Notes: a model not told the origin generated them from the letters alone. Shown: positions 1 through 9,750, counted from the first letter of the stretch. The stretch: DNA of 64,000 nucleotides from Lachnospiraceae bacterium (GCA_022793195.1 JAAWCJ010000018.1:102993-166992); one strand, 5' to 3'. Numbers and translations: made by a program.

Positions 1-651
1 AGGATTGACAAAATTCTCCTGACAGCTTCCGGCGGCCCCTTCCGGGGATGGACGAAAGAGCAGTTAAAAAGTGTCCGCCTGGAGGACGCCCTGAAGCATC
101 CCAACTGGGCCATGGGCCGCAAGATTACCATTGATTCTTCCACCATGGTAAATAAAGGGTTGGAGGTTATGGAGGCCAGATGGCTGTTTGATGTGGCTCT
201 CGACGATGTACAGGTGGTGATACAGCCCCAGAGTGTTATTCATTCCATGGTACAGTTTGAGGACGGCGCTGTGGTGGCCCAGTTGGGAGTGCCGGATATG
301 AAACTTCCGATTCAGTATGCCCTTCTCTATCCTGAGAGGAGGCATATGCCCGGTGGGCGCCTTGATTTCTGGACACTTCGTTCCCTTGACTTTGCAGCCC
401 CGGATTTTGAAAATTTCCCCGGGCTTTCCCTGGCATATGAAGCGGGAAGGGCAGGAGGCACCATGCCCACTGTATTCAACGCGGCCAATGAATGGGCGGT
501 GGCGGCTTTCTTGAAAAGGGAGATTTCCTATTTGGATATCACAAATCTCATCGGGGCGGCCATGGCACATCATGGGAAGACGGAAGACCCCGGTTTGGAG
601 GAGATTCTTCAGACAGAAGCGGAAACGTATACATATCTTTCAGAAATGTAA
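1..651 (+). CDS. dxr: 1-deoxy-D-xylulose 5-phosphate reductoisomerase, C-terminal part
   Basis: The reading frame is open from the first base, so the 5' end lies outside the window; about 216 residues remain of a family usually near 380-400. Dxr converts DXP to 2-C-methyl-D-erythritol 4-phosphate with NADPH, the first committed step of the cytosolic MEP isoprenoid pathway. The visible part begins with the conserved LTASGGPFR stretch and continues with KITIDSSTMVNKGLEVMEA, which carries substrate and metal contacts, then the C-terminal helical region (FNAANEWAVAAFL). It lies 34 bp before rseP, and ispG of the same pathway is 2.7 kb downstream, a common clostridial arrangement. Identity is certain; only the start is missing. 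Confidence 0.97.
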   Translation, partial: RIDKILLTASGGPFRGWTKEQLKSVRLEDALKHPNWAMGRKITIDSSTMVNKGLEVMEARWLFDVALDDVQVVIQPQSVIHSMVQFEDGAVVAQLGVPDMKLPIQYALLYPERRHMPGGRLDFWTLRSLDFAAPDFENFPGLSLAYEAGRAGGTMPTVFNAANEWAVAAFLKREISYLDITNLIGAAMAHHGKTEDPGLEEILQTEAETYTYLSEM

Positions 652-685
652 ATTTATCTATTATTAAAGACAGGTGGTAAGCAGC

Positions 686-1984
686 ATGGTTTTGAGCATT
701 TTACTGGCAGTGCTGGTGTTTAGCCTTTTGGTGGTTTCTCATGAATTTGGACATTTTCTTCTGGCAAAAAAGAATGGTATTGGCGTCATTGAATTTTCCG
801 TGGGGATGGGGCCGCGGATTTTAAGCGGCGTTAGAGGAGGAACCAGGTATTCCCTGAAGGCTATCCCATTCGGCGGCTCCTGCCAGATGGTGGGAGAGGA
901 TGACGATGATGACAGTGCGGATTCTTTCAACAGCAAATCGCCTTTTGCCAGGTTTGCAGTCATCATTGGCGGGCCGTTATTTAACTTTCTGCTGGCTTTT
1001 ATCTTGTCGGTGGTGGTTTTAAGCCTGGCCGGAGTCAATGAACCGAAAGTGTATTATGTGGAAGAGGGTTATGGAGCGGAAGCCGCCGGTTTTAAGGAAG
1101 GCGATGTGATCAAATCCATCGACGGCCACAAGATTACTCTGGGACGCGACATTGAACTTTATTTCCTGAATCATCCCATGGACGGCAGCCCCATTACCAT
1201 TGAGTATGAGCGGGGCGGGGAACTTTATACGGCAGTTTTAGACCCCGCTTATGAGGCGTACCTGACTGGCTTTTCTTATTACGCCTCCGGCGATGAGGCG
1301 ACCATCACTGCTGTGACGGAAGGCCTTGCCATGGCAGAGGCAGGCGTACAGGTGGGGGACGTAATCACCGCTGTGAACGGAAGGACGGTTGCTTCCGGCT
1401 CTCAGCTTCAGGATTATTTTAATGAGAATCCTCTTCAGAAAGATACGCCGGTCACTTTCACCCTGGAAAGAAAAGGAAAGGAATTTGAAGTCACGGTGTC
1501 CCCGGCCCATTATACTGCTTCAACCCTGGGGATGGAGGCGGTGGCTTACCGCAATAAAGATGCGGGTGCCCTTTCTATATTGAGAAATAGTTTTTCCGAA
1601 GTGCGTTACTGGATGAGTTATACGCTCACTTCTTTAAAAATGCTGGTGACGGGAAAAGTGGGCGTGGAAAATTTATCCGGGCCGGTAGGCATTGTCGGTA
1701 TGGTGGGCGAGGTGGTGGAGCAGAGTAAGCCCGACGGCGCACTGTATGTATTTTTAAATATTCTGAATTTCAGTATCCTCTTAAGTGTCAACCTGGGAGT
1801 TTTGAACCTTTTACCCCTTCCGGCGCTGGATGGCGGCCGCCTGGTGTTTATCCTCATTGAAATTATCCGGGGAAAGCCTGTATCCAGGGAAAAGGAGGGC
1901 ATGGTCCACACCATAGGAATCCTGCTTTTGATGGCCCTTATGGTGTTTGTCATGTTCAATGACGTGTTGAAGATTTTCAGGTAA
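686..1984 (+). CDS. rseP: RseP-type site-2 membrane metalloprotease
   Basis: Intramembrane zinc protease of the RseP/RasP family, which cuts membrane-bound anti-sigma factors and remnant signal peptides inside the membrane. The zinc motif HEFGH is at residues 19-23 in the first transmembrane helix. Two PDZ-like domains follow (about 110-180 and 195-280), and a C-terminal membrane part carries the second catalytic motif LDGGR near residue 382. I chose ATG at 686 because AGGTGG lies 8 bp before it; a GTG at 674 in the same frame has no such site. The length, 432 residues, fits the family. It is probably cotranscribed with dxr. Confidence 0.95.
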   Translation: MVLSILLAVLVFSLLVVSHEFGHFLLAKKNGIGVIEFSVGMGPRILSGVRGGTRYSLKAIPFGGSCQMVGEDDDDDSADSFNSKSPFARFAVIIGGPLFNFLLAFILSVVVLSLAGVNEPKVYYVEEGYGAEAAGFKEGDVIKSIDGHKITLGRDIELYFLNHPMDGSPITIEYERGGELYTAVLDPAYEAYLTGFSYYASGDEATITAVTEGLAMAEAGVQVGDVITAVNGRTVASGSQLQDYFNENPLQKDTPVTFTLERKGKEFEVTVSPAHYTASTLGMEAVAYRNKDAGALSILRNSFSEVRYWMSYTLTSLKMLVTGKVGVENLSGPVGIVGMVGEVVEQSKPDGALYVFLNILNFSILLSVNLGVLNLLPLPALDGGRLVFILIEIIRGKPVSREKEGMVHTIGILLLMALMVFVMFNDVLKIFR

Positions 1985-1994
1985 AAGGAGAAAA

Positions 1995-2723
1995 ATGGAT
2001 TACGAAAGATATATAGACAAGGATATTGTAAATAAATTTGAATTTTACAATTATGGCCATGCATTGGAAATACTACATGATGCATTTCCAATCGAATGGA
2101 AGGAATTACAGGACTGTCTGCGCCAGTTACAGCTTACTTTGGAGGATATAAAAACAGCGGGCGGAAATGAATCTCCCATACCCAAAAAGTTTGATAATGT
2201 CTTGTATCCATATGGCTGGAGAGAAATACGAATCAGCGGCGATTTAGTTGTAAAAAAATATCCGCGTCAAACGGTTCAGCGGAGAGGCCGCTTTTCAGAT
2301 AAGCCATATGAAATTGAGACAATAGAAGGTTATATTGATGGTCATAATATAGACTTTTTAAAAAATCGGGTTGCTTTTGACTTGGAATGGAATAGTAAAG
2401 ACCAGACCTTTGACCGCGATTTGTTGGCAATGAGGACGTATTTTGACTGCGGCTTAATTGATGTTGGTGTTATTGTGACAAGGGCGGAAGAACTTAATGA
2501 TATTTTCAGGCAGGAAAAAGATGATCATGGACAGCCGTTGATCAAAAAATATGGAGCTAGCACCACATGGATAGGAAAACTGATTTACAGGCTTGATTCC
2601 AGGCGCAATGGAGGGTGCCCGATTTTAGCAATAGGAATCAGAAAGGAATGTGTGAAAGGGTATGGAAGACTTAAGGAGTACTATACAAAGTTTGAAGATG
2701 TTTACACAGGGAAAGAAGTATAA
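1995..2723 (+). CDS. BglII/BstYI-like type II restriction endonuclease
   Basis: A 242-residue protein that I place in the BglII family of restriction enzymes. BglII uses D84, E93 and Q95. Here the same spacing is found at D120, D129 and E131, in the segment FLKNRVAFDLEWN, a PD-(D/E)XK-type metal site of the D-X8-D-X-E form. The following part (FDRDLLAMRTYFDCGLIDVGVIVTR) fits the core strand and helix of the fold. The gene starts 10 bp after rseP with AAGGAG before ATG and overlaps the downstream methyltransferase frame, as restriction-modification pairs often do. Base use is visibly richer in A+T than in rseP or ispG, which suggests transfer. The target sequence cannot be read from the protein; GATC-containing sites are expected from relatives. 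Confidence 0.78.
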   Translation: MDYERYIDKDIVNKFEFYNYGHALEILHDAFPIEWKELQDCLRQLQLTLEDIKTAGGNESPIPKKFDNVLYPYGWREIRISGDLVVKKYPRQTVQRRGRFSDKPYEIETIEGYIDGHNIDFLKNRVAFDLEWNSKDQTFDRDLLAMRTYFDCGLIDVGVIVTRAEELNDIFRQEKDDHGQPLIKKYGASTTWIGKLIYRLDSRRNGGCPILAIGIRKECVKGYGRLKEYYTKFEDVYTGKEV

Positions 2724-3306
2724 TACTATTTACGCGGATCCGCCCTGGCAGTTTCAAAACAGAACTGGTAAAGTTGCTCCTGAACATAAACGGCTCACCA
2801 GGTATGAAACAATGACCCTTGAAGACATTAAGTCACTGCCAGTACCTGATATAACGGGAGATAAGGCTCATTTATATTTGTGGGTTCCCAACGCACTACT
2901 TCCGGCGGGACTTTCTGTCATGGAAGCCTGGGGATTTGAGTATAAAGGGAATATTGTCTGGGAAAAGGTGCGTAAGGATGGAGAACCAGATGGCAGGGGA
3001 GTCGGTTTTTATTTTAGGAATGTCACAGAATTGATTTTGTTTGGAATTAAAAAAAAGAGTGCGCCCAACCGGACTTTACAGCCGGCAAGGTCGCAAGTCA
3101 ATTTGATTCGGACAATGAAACGTGAACATAGCCGCAAGCCGGATGAAATTATCCCGATCATTGAAGCCTGCAGCCAGGGACCGCGAATTGAACTTTTTGC
3201 GCGAGGGGTGCGCAAGGGGTGGGATATGTGGGGAAATCAGGCGACGGAAGATTATGAGCCGACATGGGATACCTATTCTAATCATACGGTTGCCCATGCA
3301 AAATAG
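2662..3306 (+). CDS. MT-A70 family adenine-N6 DNA methyltransferase
   Basis: The DPPW catalytic motif is in IYADPPWQF near the N-terminus, and the MT-A70 pattern follows (HLYLWVPNALLP, then GNIVWEKV). These enzymes transfer methyl from SAM to the N6 of adenine; beside a restriction nuclease the expected role is to protect host DNA at the same target. The first ATG overlaps the nuclease gene by 62 bp. A second ATG in frame at 2698, just before GKKYNTIYADPPW, is also possible: AAGGAG lies between the two, too far from the second and behind the first, so the start is undecided. The full frame gives 214 residues, normal for the family. The cassette ends 24 bp before ispG. Confidence 0.85.
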   Translation: MEDLRSTIQSLKMFTQGKKYNTIYADPPWQFQNRTGKVAPEHKRLTRYETMTLEDIKSLPVPDITGDKAHLYLWVPNALLPAGLSVMEAWGFEYKGNIVWEKVRKDGEPDGRGVGFYFRNVTELILFGIKKKSAPNRTLQPARSQVNLIRTMKREHSRKPDEIIPIIEACSQGPRIELFARGVRKGWDMWGNQATEDYEPTWDTYSNHTVAHAK

Positions 3307-3330
3307 CATAGGAAACAGGGAGGAACATTC

Positions 3331-4389
3331 ATGACACACCGGCAGCAGACAAAGGTGGTCCGTATCGGGAACCGGGTGATCGGCGGGGGGAATCCTGTGC
3401 TGATTCAGTCCATGACCAATACGCGGACGGAGGATATTGAGGGCACGGTGGCCCAGATTAAGCGGCTGGAAGCGGCCGGCTGTGAGATCATCCGCTGTAC
3501 AGTGCCGACCCTGGAGGCGGCGAAAGCCTTAAAGGAGATTAAAAAGCAGATTACGATTCCGCTGGTGGCGGATATCCATTTTGATTATAAGATGGCCATT
3601 GCCGCCATGGAAAATGGGGCGGATAAAATCCGCATCAATCCGGGTAATATCGGCAGTGAAGAAAAGGTACGGGCTGTGGTGGAGACGGCGAAGGAGCGGC
3701 AGATACCCATCCGGGTCGGCGTCAACAGCGGTTCCCTGGAAAAACGGTTTCTGGAAAAATACGGAAGGGTTACGGCAGAGGGGATTACAGAGAGCGCCCT
3801 GGAAAAAATACATATGATCGAGGACATGGGCTACGATAACCTGGTGGTCAGCATCAAGTCCTCCGACGTGCTTAAGTGCGCCAGGGCCCATGAGCTGATT
3901 GCAGCCCAGATGAACTACCCCCTCCATGTGGGAATCACGGAATCGGGAACCTTGTATTCCGGCAATATCAAGTCGGCCCTGGGGCTTGGGATTATCCTGT
4001 ATCAGGGAATCGGCGACACCATCCGGGTGTCCCTGACCGGTGATCCGGTGGAGGAGGTCAAGTCGGCGAAGCAGATTCTCGGGGCCATGGGCCTTAGGGA
4101 GGGCGGTATCGAGGTGGTTTCCTGTCCCACCTGCGGGCGGACGAAGATTGACCTCATCAGTCTCGCAAACCAGGTGGAAACCATGGTGGCGGGGATGGAT
4201 CATCTGAACCTGAAGGTGGCGGTCATGGGCTGTGTGGTCAACGGGCCCGGGGAGGCTAAAGAGGCCGACATCGGAATTGCCGGAGGAATCGGAGAAGGGC
4301 TTTTGATTAAAAAAGGAGAAATTATCCGAAAAGTGCCGGAGGAAGAGCTTCTGGAGACATTGAGGCAGGAACTCATCAACTGGAAATGA
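3331..4389 (+). CDS. ispG: 4-hydroxy-3-methylbut-2-enyl diphosphate synthase
   Basis: IspG (GcpE) makes HMBPP from the cyclic MEcPP intermediate with a 4Fe-4S cluster, the next-to-last step of the MEP pathway. The N-terminal TIM barrel has the family start ([19 protein letters not shown]), and the C-terminal cluster domain carries Cys in [11 protein letters not shown] and in [10 protein letters not shown]. Length is 352 residues, the usual bacterial size. GGAGG stands 7 bp before ATG. In related clostridia it follows rseP directly; here the restriction-modification pair separates them, and ispG may now depend on read-through or on a promoter inside the cassette. Confidence 0.97.
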   Translation: MTHRQQTKVVRIGNRVIGGGNPVLIQSMTNTRTEDIEGTVAQIKRLEAAGCEIIRCTVPTLEAAKALKEIKKQITIPLVADIHFDYKMAIAAMENGADKIRINPGNIGSEEKVRAVVETAKERQIPIRVGVNSGSLEKRFLEKYGRVTAEGITESALEKIHMIEDMGYDNLVVSIKSSDVLKCARAHELIAAQMNYPLHVGITESGTLYSGNIKSALGLGIILYQGIGDTIRVSLTGDPVEEVKSAKQILGAMGLREGGIEVVSCPTCGRTKIDLISLANQVETMVAGMDHLNLKVAVMGCVVNGPGEAKEADIGIAGGIGEGLLIKKGEIIRKVPEEELLETLRQELINWK

Positions 4390-4390
4390 C

Positions 4391-4420
4391 AGAGGCTTTT
4401 CCGGCACCGCCTCTTTTTGA
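4391..4420 (+). terminator. Terminator after ispG
   Basis: AGAGGC pairs with GCCTCT across a 12-base loop, followed directly by a run of five T. It begins two bases after the ispG stop codon. Confidence 0.6.
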
Positions 4421-4825
4421 TGGGAAGACAGGCCCTTTTCCTGCTCTCCCTGGATTTTTTCTGTGAAAAATGTGGAGGCTGTCTGCAAAATATCTGGATT
4501 TATATATGCCTGGCACCCCACCTGCCTTTGCCATCGTCCGGTAGGCAGATTTTGCAGGTTTTGTGAGCATAGCGGCGCCAGTCCCGCTGACCCGTTTCTA
4601 TGGAGGTGGTGGCTGGCGGTAAAAGGCGGCGCAGCAAAACCAAAAAATCAACGTGGACGAAGGCAAAGGCAGGCGGGGCGCCAGGCAGATATAAAGATTA
4701 GAATATCTTATATTTTGCGGGCGGCTCAGACGTTTCTCGCATGAAAATTTAAGGAGAACAGAAAAAGAGCCTGCCTTCCTCACGGAAAAGAAACGGCGCC
4801 GGAAAACCTCAGGAAGGAGTATCAG
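4421..4825. other. Intergenic region before polC, no gene seen
   Basis: About 400 bases between the ispG terminator and polC. One open frame of 93 codons crosses it (4463-4744), but its protein looks random (many W, H, R and C, no start site, no domain), so I do not call it. The polC promoter should lie here; I see no -35/-10 pair good enough to name. The last bases hold AGGAAGGAG, the polC ribosome binding site. Confidence 0.5.
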
Positions 4826-7800
4826 ATGGCGAAACAGTTTTGGGAAGTCCTTCCCACCCTTCAGGTTTCGGAGGAAATGCGGGAGCTCCTTTCTTTTGCG
4901 ACGGTGGAGAAGGTGGCGGCCAACCGGGACAGAAGTTCCGTACGGATTTATCTGTGCTCGGAGAGGCTGATTCATAAGCGGAATATCTACATATTGGAGG
5001 CCAGTATTAAAAAGCAACTGTTTTCCGGTTATGAGACCGATGTGAAGATTCAGGAGCGGTACAGGCTTTCCGCCCAGTATACACCGAAACGCCTTATGCA
5101 GGCGTACAGGGACAGTATCCTCCTGGAGCTTAAGACATACAGCCTGATTGAATACAATGTATTTCGGAAAGCGGCATGGGAGTTTACGGAGCCGGATATT
5201 TTGACATTGGAAGTGGAGAATGACCTTGTCACCAAAAGCCGGGTGGATGAACTAAAGCGGGTGCTGGAAAAGATCTTCAATGAGCGGTGCGGGTTTAATA
5301 TTGAGGTGCGGTATCTGTATAAAGAGTGTGAGCAGGGACAGCATGAGCGGGAGAAAGAGCAGCTTACCAGGAGGCAGGCAGCCCAGGTTGTGAAAAATTC
5401 TTCCTTTGGCCGGAAGGATTCCGGGCAGGATGGGAAAGGGGAAGGGACTGAAACTCTGCCTGTAGAACCGTTAAAGGTATTGGATGAGAAAAAGGAAGCA
5501 GCGCAGCTTAACCGGTCGATACCGACAGAGCGGCAGGCGAAACCTGCCTTTAAGAAAAACAGCCATTACAGCCGGAAGGTGAAGGTCCACCATGATGATG
5601 TGGTCTTTGGCTATGACTTTGACGATGGGGACGAAGTCCCCCTGAACCAAATCATCGGGGAAATGGGGGAAGTGGTGGTCTGCGGCCAGGTGATCCGCCT
5701 GGAGGAGAGGGAGCTTCGCAGCGGCAAGACCATTATGATCTTTGACCTTACGGATTTTACGGATACCATTACCGTGAAAATGTTTATTAAGCCGGAAATG
5801 CTCTCCGAGGTCAGGGACTTTTTAAAAAAGGGCGCATTTTTTAAAGTAAAAGGCGTGACCAATATTGATAAGTTTGATGGGGAACTGACCATCGCTTCTG
5901 TGACGGGTATCAGGAAATCGGGGAATATTACGTCAAAAAGGCAGGATTTGAGTGAAGTGAAGCGGGTAGAGCTCCACTGCCATACGAAAATGAGCGATAT
6001 GGACGGCGTATCCGATGTGAAGGACATCATCAAACGGGCGAAGGAATGGGGGATGCCTGCCCTTGCCATCACGGATCATGGATGTGTCCAGGCATTTCCC
6101 GATGCGTTCCATACCTTTTCCGGTTATGGTTATGAAACCATTAAGACGGATCCTTTTAAGGTGATCTATGGGGTCGAAGGTTATTTGGTGGATGATTTGA
6201 AAGAGGTGGTCGTCCGTTCGGAAGACCAGTCCCTGATGGATTCCTATGTGGTCTTTGATCTGGAGACCACGGGCCTTTCTGCCAAAAAGAATAAAATCAT
6301 CGAGATCGGTGCGGTTAAGGTGGAAGCCGGAGAAATCACAGACCGGTTTTCGGCCTTTGTAAACCCGAAGCTGCCCATTCCTTTTGAGATTGAGAAGCTG
6401 ACGGGAATCAATGACGCTATGGTCATGAATGAACCGGCTGTGGAGAAGGTGCTTCCACAGTTCCTGGAATTTTGCCGGGGGGCGGTGATGGTGGCCCACA
6501 ACGCTTCTTTTGATATGAGCTTTATTGAATACAATGCGGCCCTCTTGGGGCAGGAGTATAAACCGACGGTGGTGGATACGGTGGCCCTGGCCAGGATTCT
6601 TCTGCCGGAGTTAAAACGGTTCAAGCTGGATACGGTGGCCAAGGCGCTGAATGTTTCCCTGGAGAATCATCACCGGGCAGTGGACGACGCGGAGGCGACT
6701 GCCCATATTTTCGTGGAATTTGTAAAACGGCTTCAAAAAAAGCAGGTGGAGAGTTTAGACGGAATCAATGAATTGGGGGCGGCTTCCGTGGAAAATATTC
6801 GGAAAATGCCCACATACCATGTGATTCTTTTGGCAAAAAATGATGCAGGACGAGTGAATTTGTATCGCCTTGTTTCGATGTCCCATCTGACGTATTTTGC
6901 CAGGAGGCCCAGGATTCCCAAAAGCGAACTGGTGAAGCACCGGGAGGGGTTGATCATTGGCTCCGCCTGTGAGGCGGGGGAGCTGTTTCAGGCAGTCCTT
7001 GGAGGCGCTCCAGACGAGGAGATTGCCAGGCTGGTGAAATTTTATGATTATCTGGAAATCCAGCCCACAGGCAACAATGAATTTATGCTACGGGAAAAGA
7101 AACACGGAATTGAAAGCAGGGAAGACCTTGAGAATCTCAACAGGAAAATTATTGAGCTGGGGGACCAGTTTGGAAAACCGGTGGTGGCCACCTGCGACGT
7201 TCATTTTCTGAACCCGGAGGATGAGATCTACCGGAGGATTATTATGGCGGGGCAAGGATTTTCAGACAGTGACAACCAGGCTCCTCTCTACCTTAGGACC
7301 ACAGAGGAAATGCTTCGGGAGTTTTCTTATCTGACGCCGGAGAAGGCTTATGAGGTGGTGGTGGAAAACAGCAATAAAATCGCGGACATGTGTGAGCCGA
7401 TCGCCCCTCTCCGGCCCGATAAATGCCCGCCGGTGATTCCCAATTCCGATTCAGACCTTCGGGGGATGTGTTATGAGAAGGCGAAGTCTGTCTATGGGGA
7501 GAAGCTTCCGAAGCCAGTGGAAGAACGTCTGGAGCGGGAGCTACATTCCATTATCACCAATGGCTTTGCCGTTATGTATATTATCGCCCACAAACTGGTG
7601 AAAAAGTCCAACGACGACGGTTATTTGGTGGGTTCCAGAGGATCCGTCGGTTCTTCCTTTGTGGCGACCATGTCGGGAATCACGGAGGTGAATCCCTTGT
7701 CACCCCATTATTACTGTGTGGAATGTCATTATTCGGATTTTGAGTCGGAGGATGTGGCCAGGTACAGCGGAGGGGCAGGATGTGACATGCCGGATAAATT

Positions 7801-9325
7801 GTGCCCAGTCTGTGGAAAGCCTCTTAAAAAAGACGGCTTTGATATTCCTTTTGAGACGTTCCTGGGCTTTAAGGGGGATAAAGAGCCTGATATTGACCTG
7901 AATTTTTCCGGCGAATATCAGTCTAAAGCACATACCTACACGGAGGTAATCTTCGGGAAGGGCCATACTTTTAAGGCGGGAACCATCGGCACCCTGGCGG
8001 ACAAGACGGCTTATGGCTATGTGAAAAAATATTTTGAGGAACGGGGAACCAGGAAGCGGAATGCGGAGATCAACCGGATTGTCCAGGGTTGCGTCGGTGT
8101 GCGGCGGACCACAGGCCAGCATCCCGGCGGAATCGTGGTTATGCCCCATGGGGAAGAAATACACTCTTTTACCCCCATTCAACATCCGGCCAACGATATG
8201 ACTTCCGATATTGTCACCACCCATTTTGACTATCATTCCATTGACCACAATCTGCTGAAGTTAGATATTCTGGGGCACGACGATCCTACCATGATCCGTA
8301 TGCTGGAGGATTTGACCGGTTTAAATGCCAGGGAGATTCCGCTGGATTCTAAAGAAGTCATGAGCCTGTTCCAGAATACGTCGGCCCTGAATATCGAGCC
8401 GGAGGATATTGGCGGCTGCAAACTGGGGGCTTTGGGTATCCCGGAGTTTGGCACTGATTTTGCCATGCAGATGTTGATTGATGCAAAGCCCACCTGTTTT
8501 TCCGATTTGGTTCGGATTGCGGGGCTGGCCCACGGGACGGATGTGTGGCTGGGCAATGCCCAGGATTTGATTTTAAGCGGACAGGCCACTATCCAGACGG
8601 CCATCTGCACCCGTGACGACATTATGATCTATCTGATCGGCATGGGTATGGACAAAAGCCTTTCCTTTACCATTATGGAGTCGGTGCGAAAAGGGAAGGG
8701 CTTAAAACCGGAGTGGGAGACAGCCATGAGGGAGGCAAATGTGCCGGAGTGGTACATTGGTTCCTGTAAAAAGATCAAGTACATGTTTCCAAAAGCCCAT
8801 GCGGCAGCTTACGTTATGATGGCATGGCGCATTGCTTACTGTAAAGTCTTTTATCCGTTGGCTTATTACGCCTCCTTTTTCAGCATCCGGGCGTCGGGCT
8901 TCTCCTATGAACTGATGTGCCAGGGACGGGACAGGCTGGAATACCACCTTCAGGATTATAAAAACCGCTCGGACAGTCTGTCCCAGAAGGAGCAGGGAAC
9001 CCTTCGGGATATGAGGATTGTCCAGGAGATGTATGCCAGGGGCTTTGAGTTTATGCCCCTCGATATTTACCGGGCAAAGGCCGACCGGTTCCAGATCATC
9101 GACGGAAAGTTGATGCCATCTTTAAGCTCCATTGACGGATTGGGAGGCAAGGCGGCGGAGGCTGTGGTGGAAGCGGTGAAAACAGGGGAGCGTTTTCTGT
9201 CCCTGGAGGACTTCTGGCAGAAAACCAAGGTGCCCAAAGGGACTATCGATTTGATGGCGGACATGGGAATTTTCGGGGATTTACCAAAAACCAACCAGCT
9301 TTCCCTGTTTGACCTGGCGCTGTAA
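4826..9325 (+). CDS. polC: DNA polymerase III alpha subunit, PolC type
   Basis: Main replicative DNA polymerase of low-GC Gram-positives, 1499 residues. Domains in order: N-terminal domain, an OB fold (VVVCGQVIRLEERELRSGK, about 290-370), a PHP domain opening with VELHCHTKMSDMDG near 388 and split by a proofreading DEDDh exonuclease (VVFDLETTGLSAKKNKIIEIG, about 475-640), the second PHP part, then the polymerase palm with PDIDLNFSGEYQ carrying the catalytic aspartates, and fingers with the FPKAHAAAYV segment. A Cys-rich zinc site (CDMPDKLCPVCGKPL) precedes the palm. All key motifs are intact. It lies after a gap from ispG and is followed 55 bp later by csoR. Confidence 0.99.
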   Translation: MAKQFWEVLPTLQVSEEMRELLSFATVEKVAANRDRSSVRIYLCSERLIHKRNIYILEASIKKQLFSGYETDVKIQERYRLSAQYTPKRLMQAYRDSILLELKTYSLIEYNVFRKAAWEFTEPDILTLEVENDLVTKSRVDELKRVLEKIFNERCGFNIEVRYLYKECEQGQHEREKEQLTRRQAAQVVKNSSFGRKDSGQDGKGEGTETLPVEPLKVLDEKKEAAQLNRSIPTERQAKPAFKKNSHYSRKVKVHHDDVVFGYDFDDGDEVPLNQIIGEMGEVVVCGQVIRLEERELRSGKTIMIFDLTDFTDTITVKMFIKPEMLSEVRDFLKKGAFFKVKGVTNIDKFDGELTIASVTGIRKSGNITSKRQDLSEVKRVELHCHTKMSDMDGVSDVKDIIKRAKEWGMPALAITDHGCVQAFPDAFHTFSGYGYETIKTDPFKVIYGVEGYLVDDLKEVVVRSEDQSLMDSYVVFDLETTGLSAKKNKIIEIGAVKVEAGEITDRFSAFVNPKLPIPFEIEKLTGINDAMVMNEPAVEKVLPQFLEFCRGAVMVAHNASFDMSFIEYNAALLGQEYKPTVVDTVALARILLPELKRFKLDTVAKALNVSLENHHRAVDDAEATAHIFVEFVKRLQKKQVESLDGINELGAASVENIRKMPTYHVILLAKNDAGRVNLYRLVSMSHLTYFARRPRIPKSELVKHREGLIIGSACEAGELFQAVLGGAPDEEIARLVKFYDYLEIQPTGNNEFMLREKKHGIESREDLENLNRKIIELGDQFGKPVVATCDVHFLNPEDEIYRRIIMAGQGFSDSDNQAPLYLRTTEEMLREFSYLTPEKAYEVVVENSNKIADMCEPIAPLRPDKCPPVIPNSDSDLRGMCYEKAKSVYGEKLPKPVEERLERELHSIITNGFAVMYIIAHKLVKKSNDDGYLVGSRGSVGSSFVATMSGITEVNPLSPHYYCVECHYSDFESEDVARYSGGAGCDMPDKLCPVCGKPLKKDGFDIPFETFLGFKGDKEPDIDLNFSGEYQSKAHTYTEVIFGKGHTFKAGTIGTLADKTAYGYVKKYFEERGTRKRNAEINRIVQGCVGVRRTTGQHPGGIVVMPHGEEIHSFTPIQHPANDMTSDIVTTHFDYHSIDHNLLKLDILGHDDPTMIRMLEDLTGLNAREIPLDSKEVMSLFQNTSALNIEPEDIGGCKLGALGIPEFGTDFAMQMLIDAKPTCFSDLVRIAGLAHGTDVWLGNAQDLILSGQATIQTAICTRDDIMIYLIGMGMDKSLSFTIMESVRKGKGLKPEWETAMREANVPEWYIGSCKKIKYMFPKAHAAAYVMMAWRIAYCKVFYPLAYYASFFSIRASGFSYELMCQGRDRLEYHLQDYKNRSDSLSQKEQGTLRDMRIVQEMYARGFEFMPLDIYRAKADRFQIIDGKLMPSLSSIDGLGGKAAEAVVEAVKTGERFLSLEDFWQKTKVPKGTIDLMADMGIFGDLPKTNQLSLFDLAL

Positions 9326-9380
9326 GGTATGGTACAATGAGAGTCATAAAGCCGGAAAGGGAGAAAGGACTGGGAGAAAG

Positions 9381-9689
9381 ATGGATTGTGGGAAGGAATG
9401 TGCAAACTGCGGGAAGATGAAGCACCGTGATGAGAAAGAGTATAAAGATTTGATTCACCGCCTGAACCGGGTGGAAGGGCAAATCCGGGGGATACGGGCC
9501 ATGCTGGAGGAGGACCGTTACTGTGTGGATATTTTGACCCAGGTTCAGGCTGTGAGTTCTGCCCTGAATGCTTTCAACAGGACGCTTTTGTCCAACCACA
9601 TTAAGACGTGTGTGGTGGAAGATATCCGGGATGGCAAAGAAGAGTCTGTGGATGAACTTTGCAGAACGATTCAGCGTTTAATGAAGTAA
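9381..9689 (+). CDS. csoR: CsoR-family copper-sensing transcriptional repressor
   Basis: A 102-residue all-helical DNA-binding repressor of the CsoR/RcnR/FrmR family. The metal ligands fit CsoR: C48, H73 and C77 have exactly the spacing of C36-H61-C65 in the Mycobacterium protein (25, then 4), so Cu(I) is the likely signal. The family core is plain (HRLNRVEGQIRGIRAMLEED). The N-terminus adds a C-x3-C-x2-C stretch (residues 3-10) not needed for the CsoR site, perhaps a second metal contact. The ATG is preceded by GGGAGAAAG. No copper exporter or chaperone gene lies beside it, so its targets are elsewhere. Confidence 0.87.
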   Translation: MDCGKECANCGKMKHRDEKEYKDLIHRLNRVEGQIRGIRAMLEEDRYCVDILTQVQAVSSALNAFNRTLLSNHIKTCVVEDIRDGKEESVDELCRTIQRLMK

Positions 9690-9750
9690 TATTGAAAAAT
9701 TGTGAGGAGTTTTCCAGAGGGAAGTTTTTGAGAAAATTTTGAAAATTTTC

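Noticed and set aside
3529..4521. 330-codon frame on the minus strand over ispG
   Set aside because: Antisense shadow of ispG; the plus-strand protein is certain.
4463..4744. 93-codon frame between ispG and polC
   Set aside because: Composition is unlike a real protein, no start signal, no domain.
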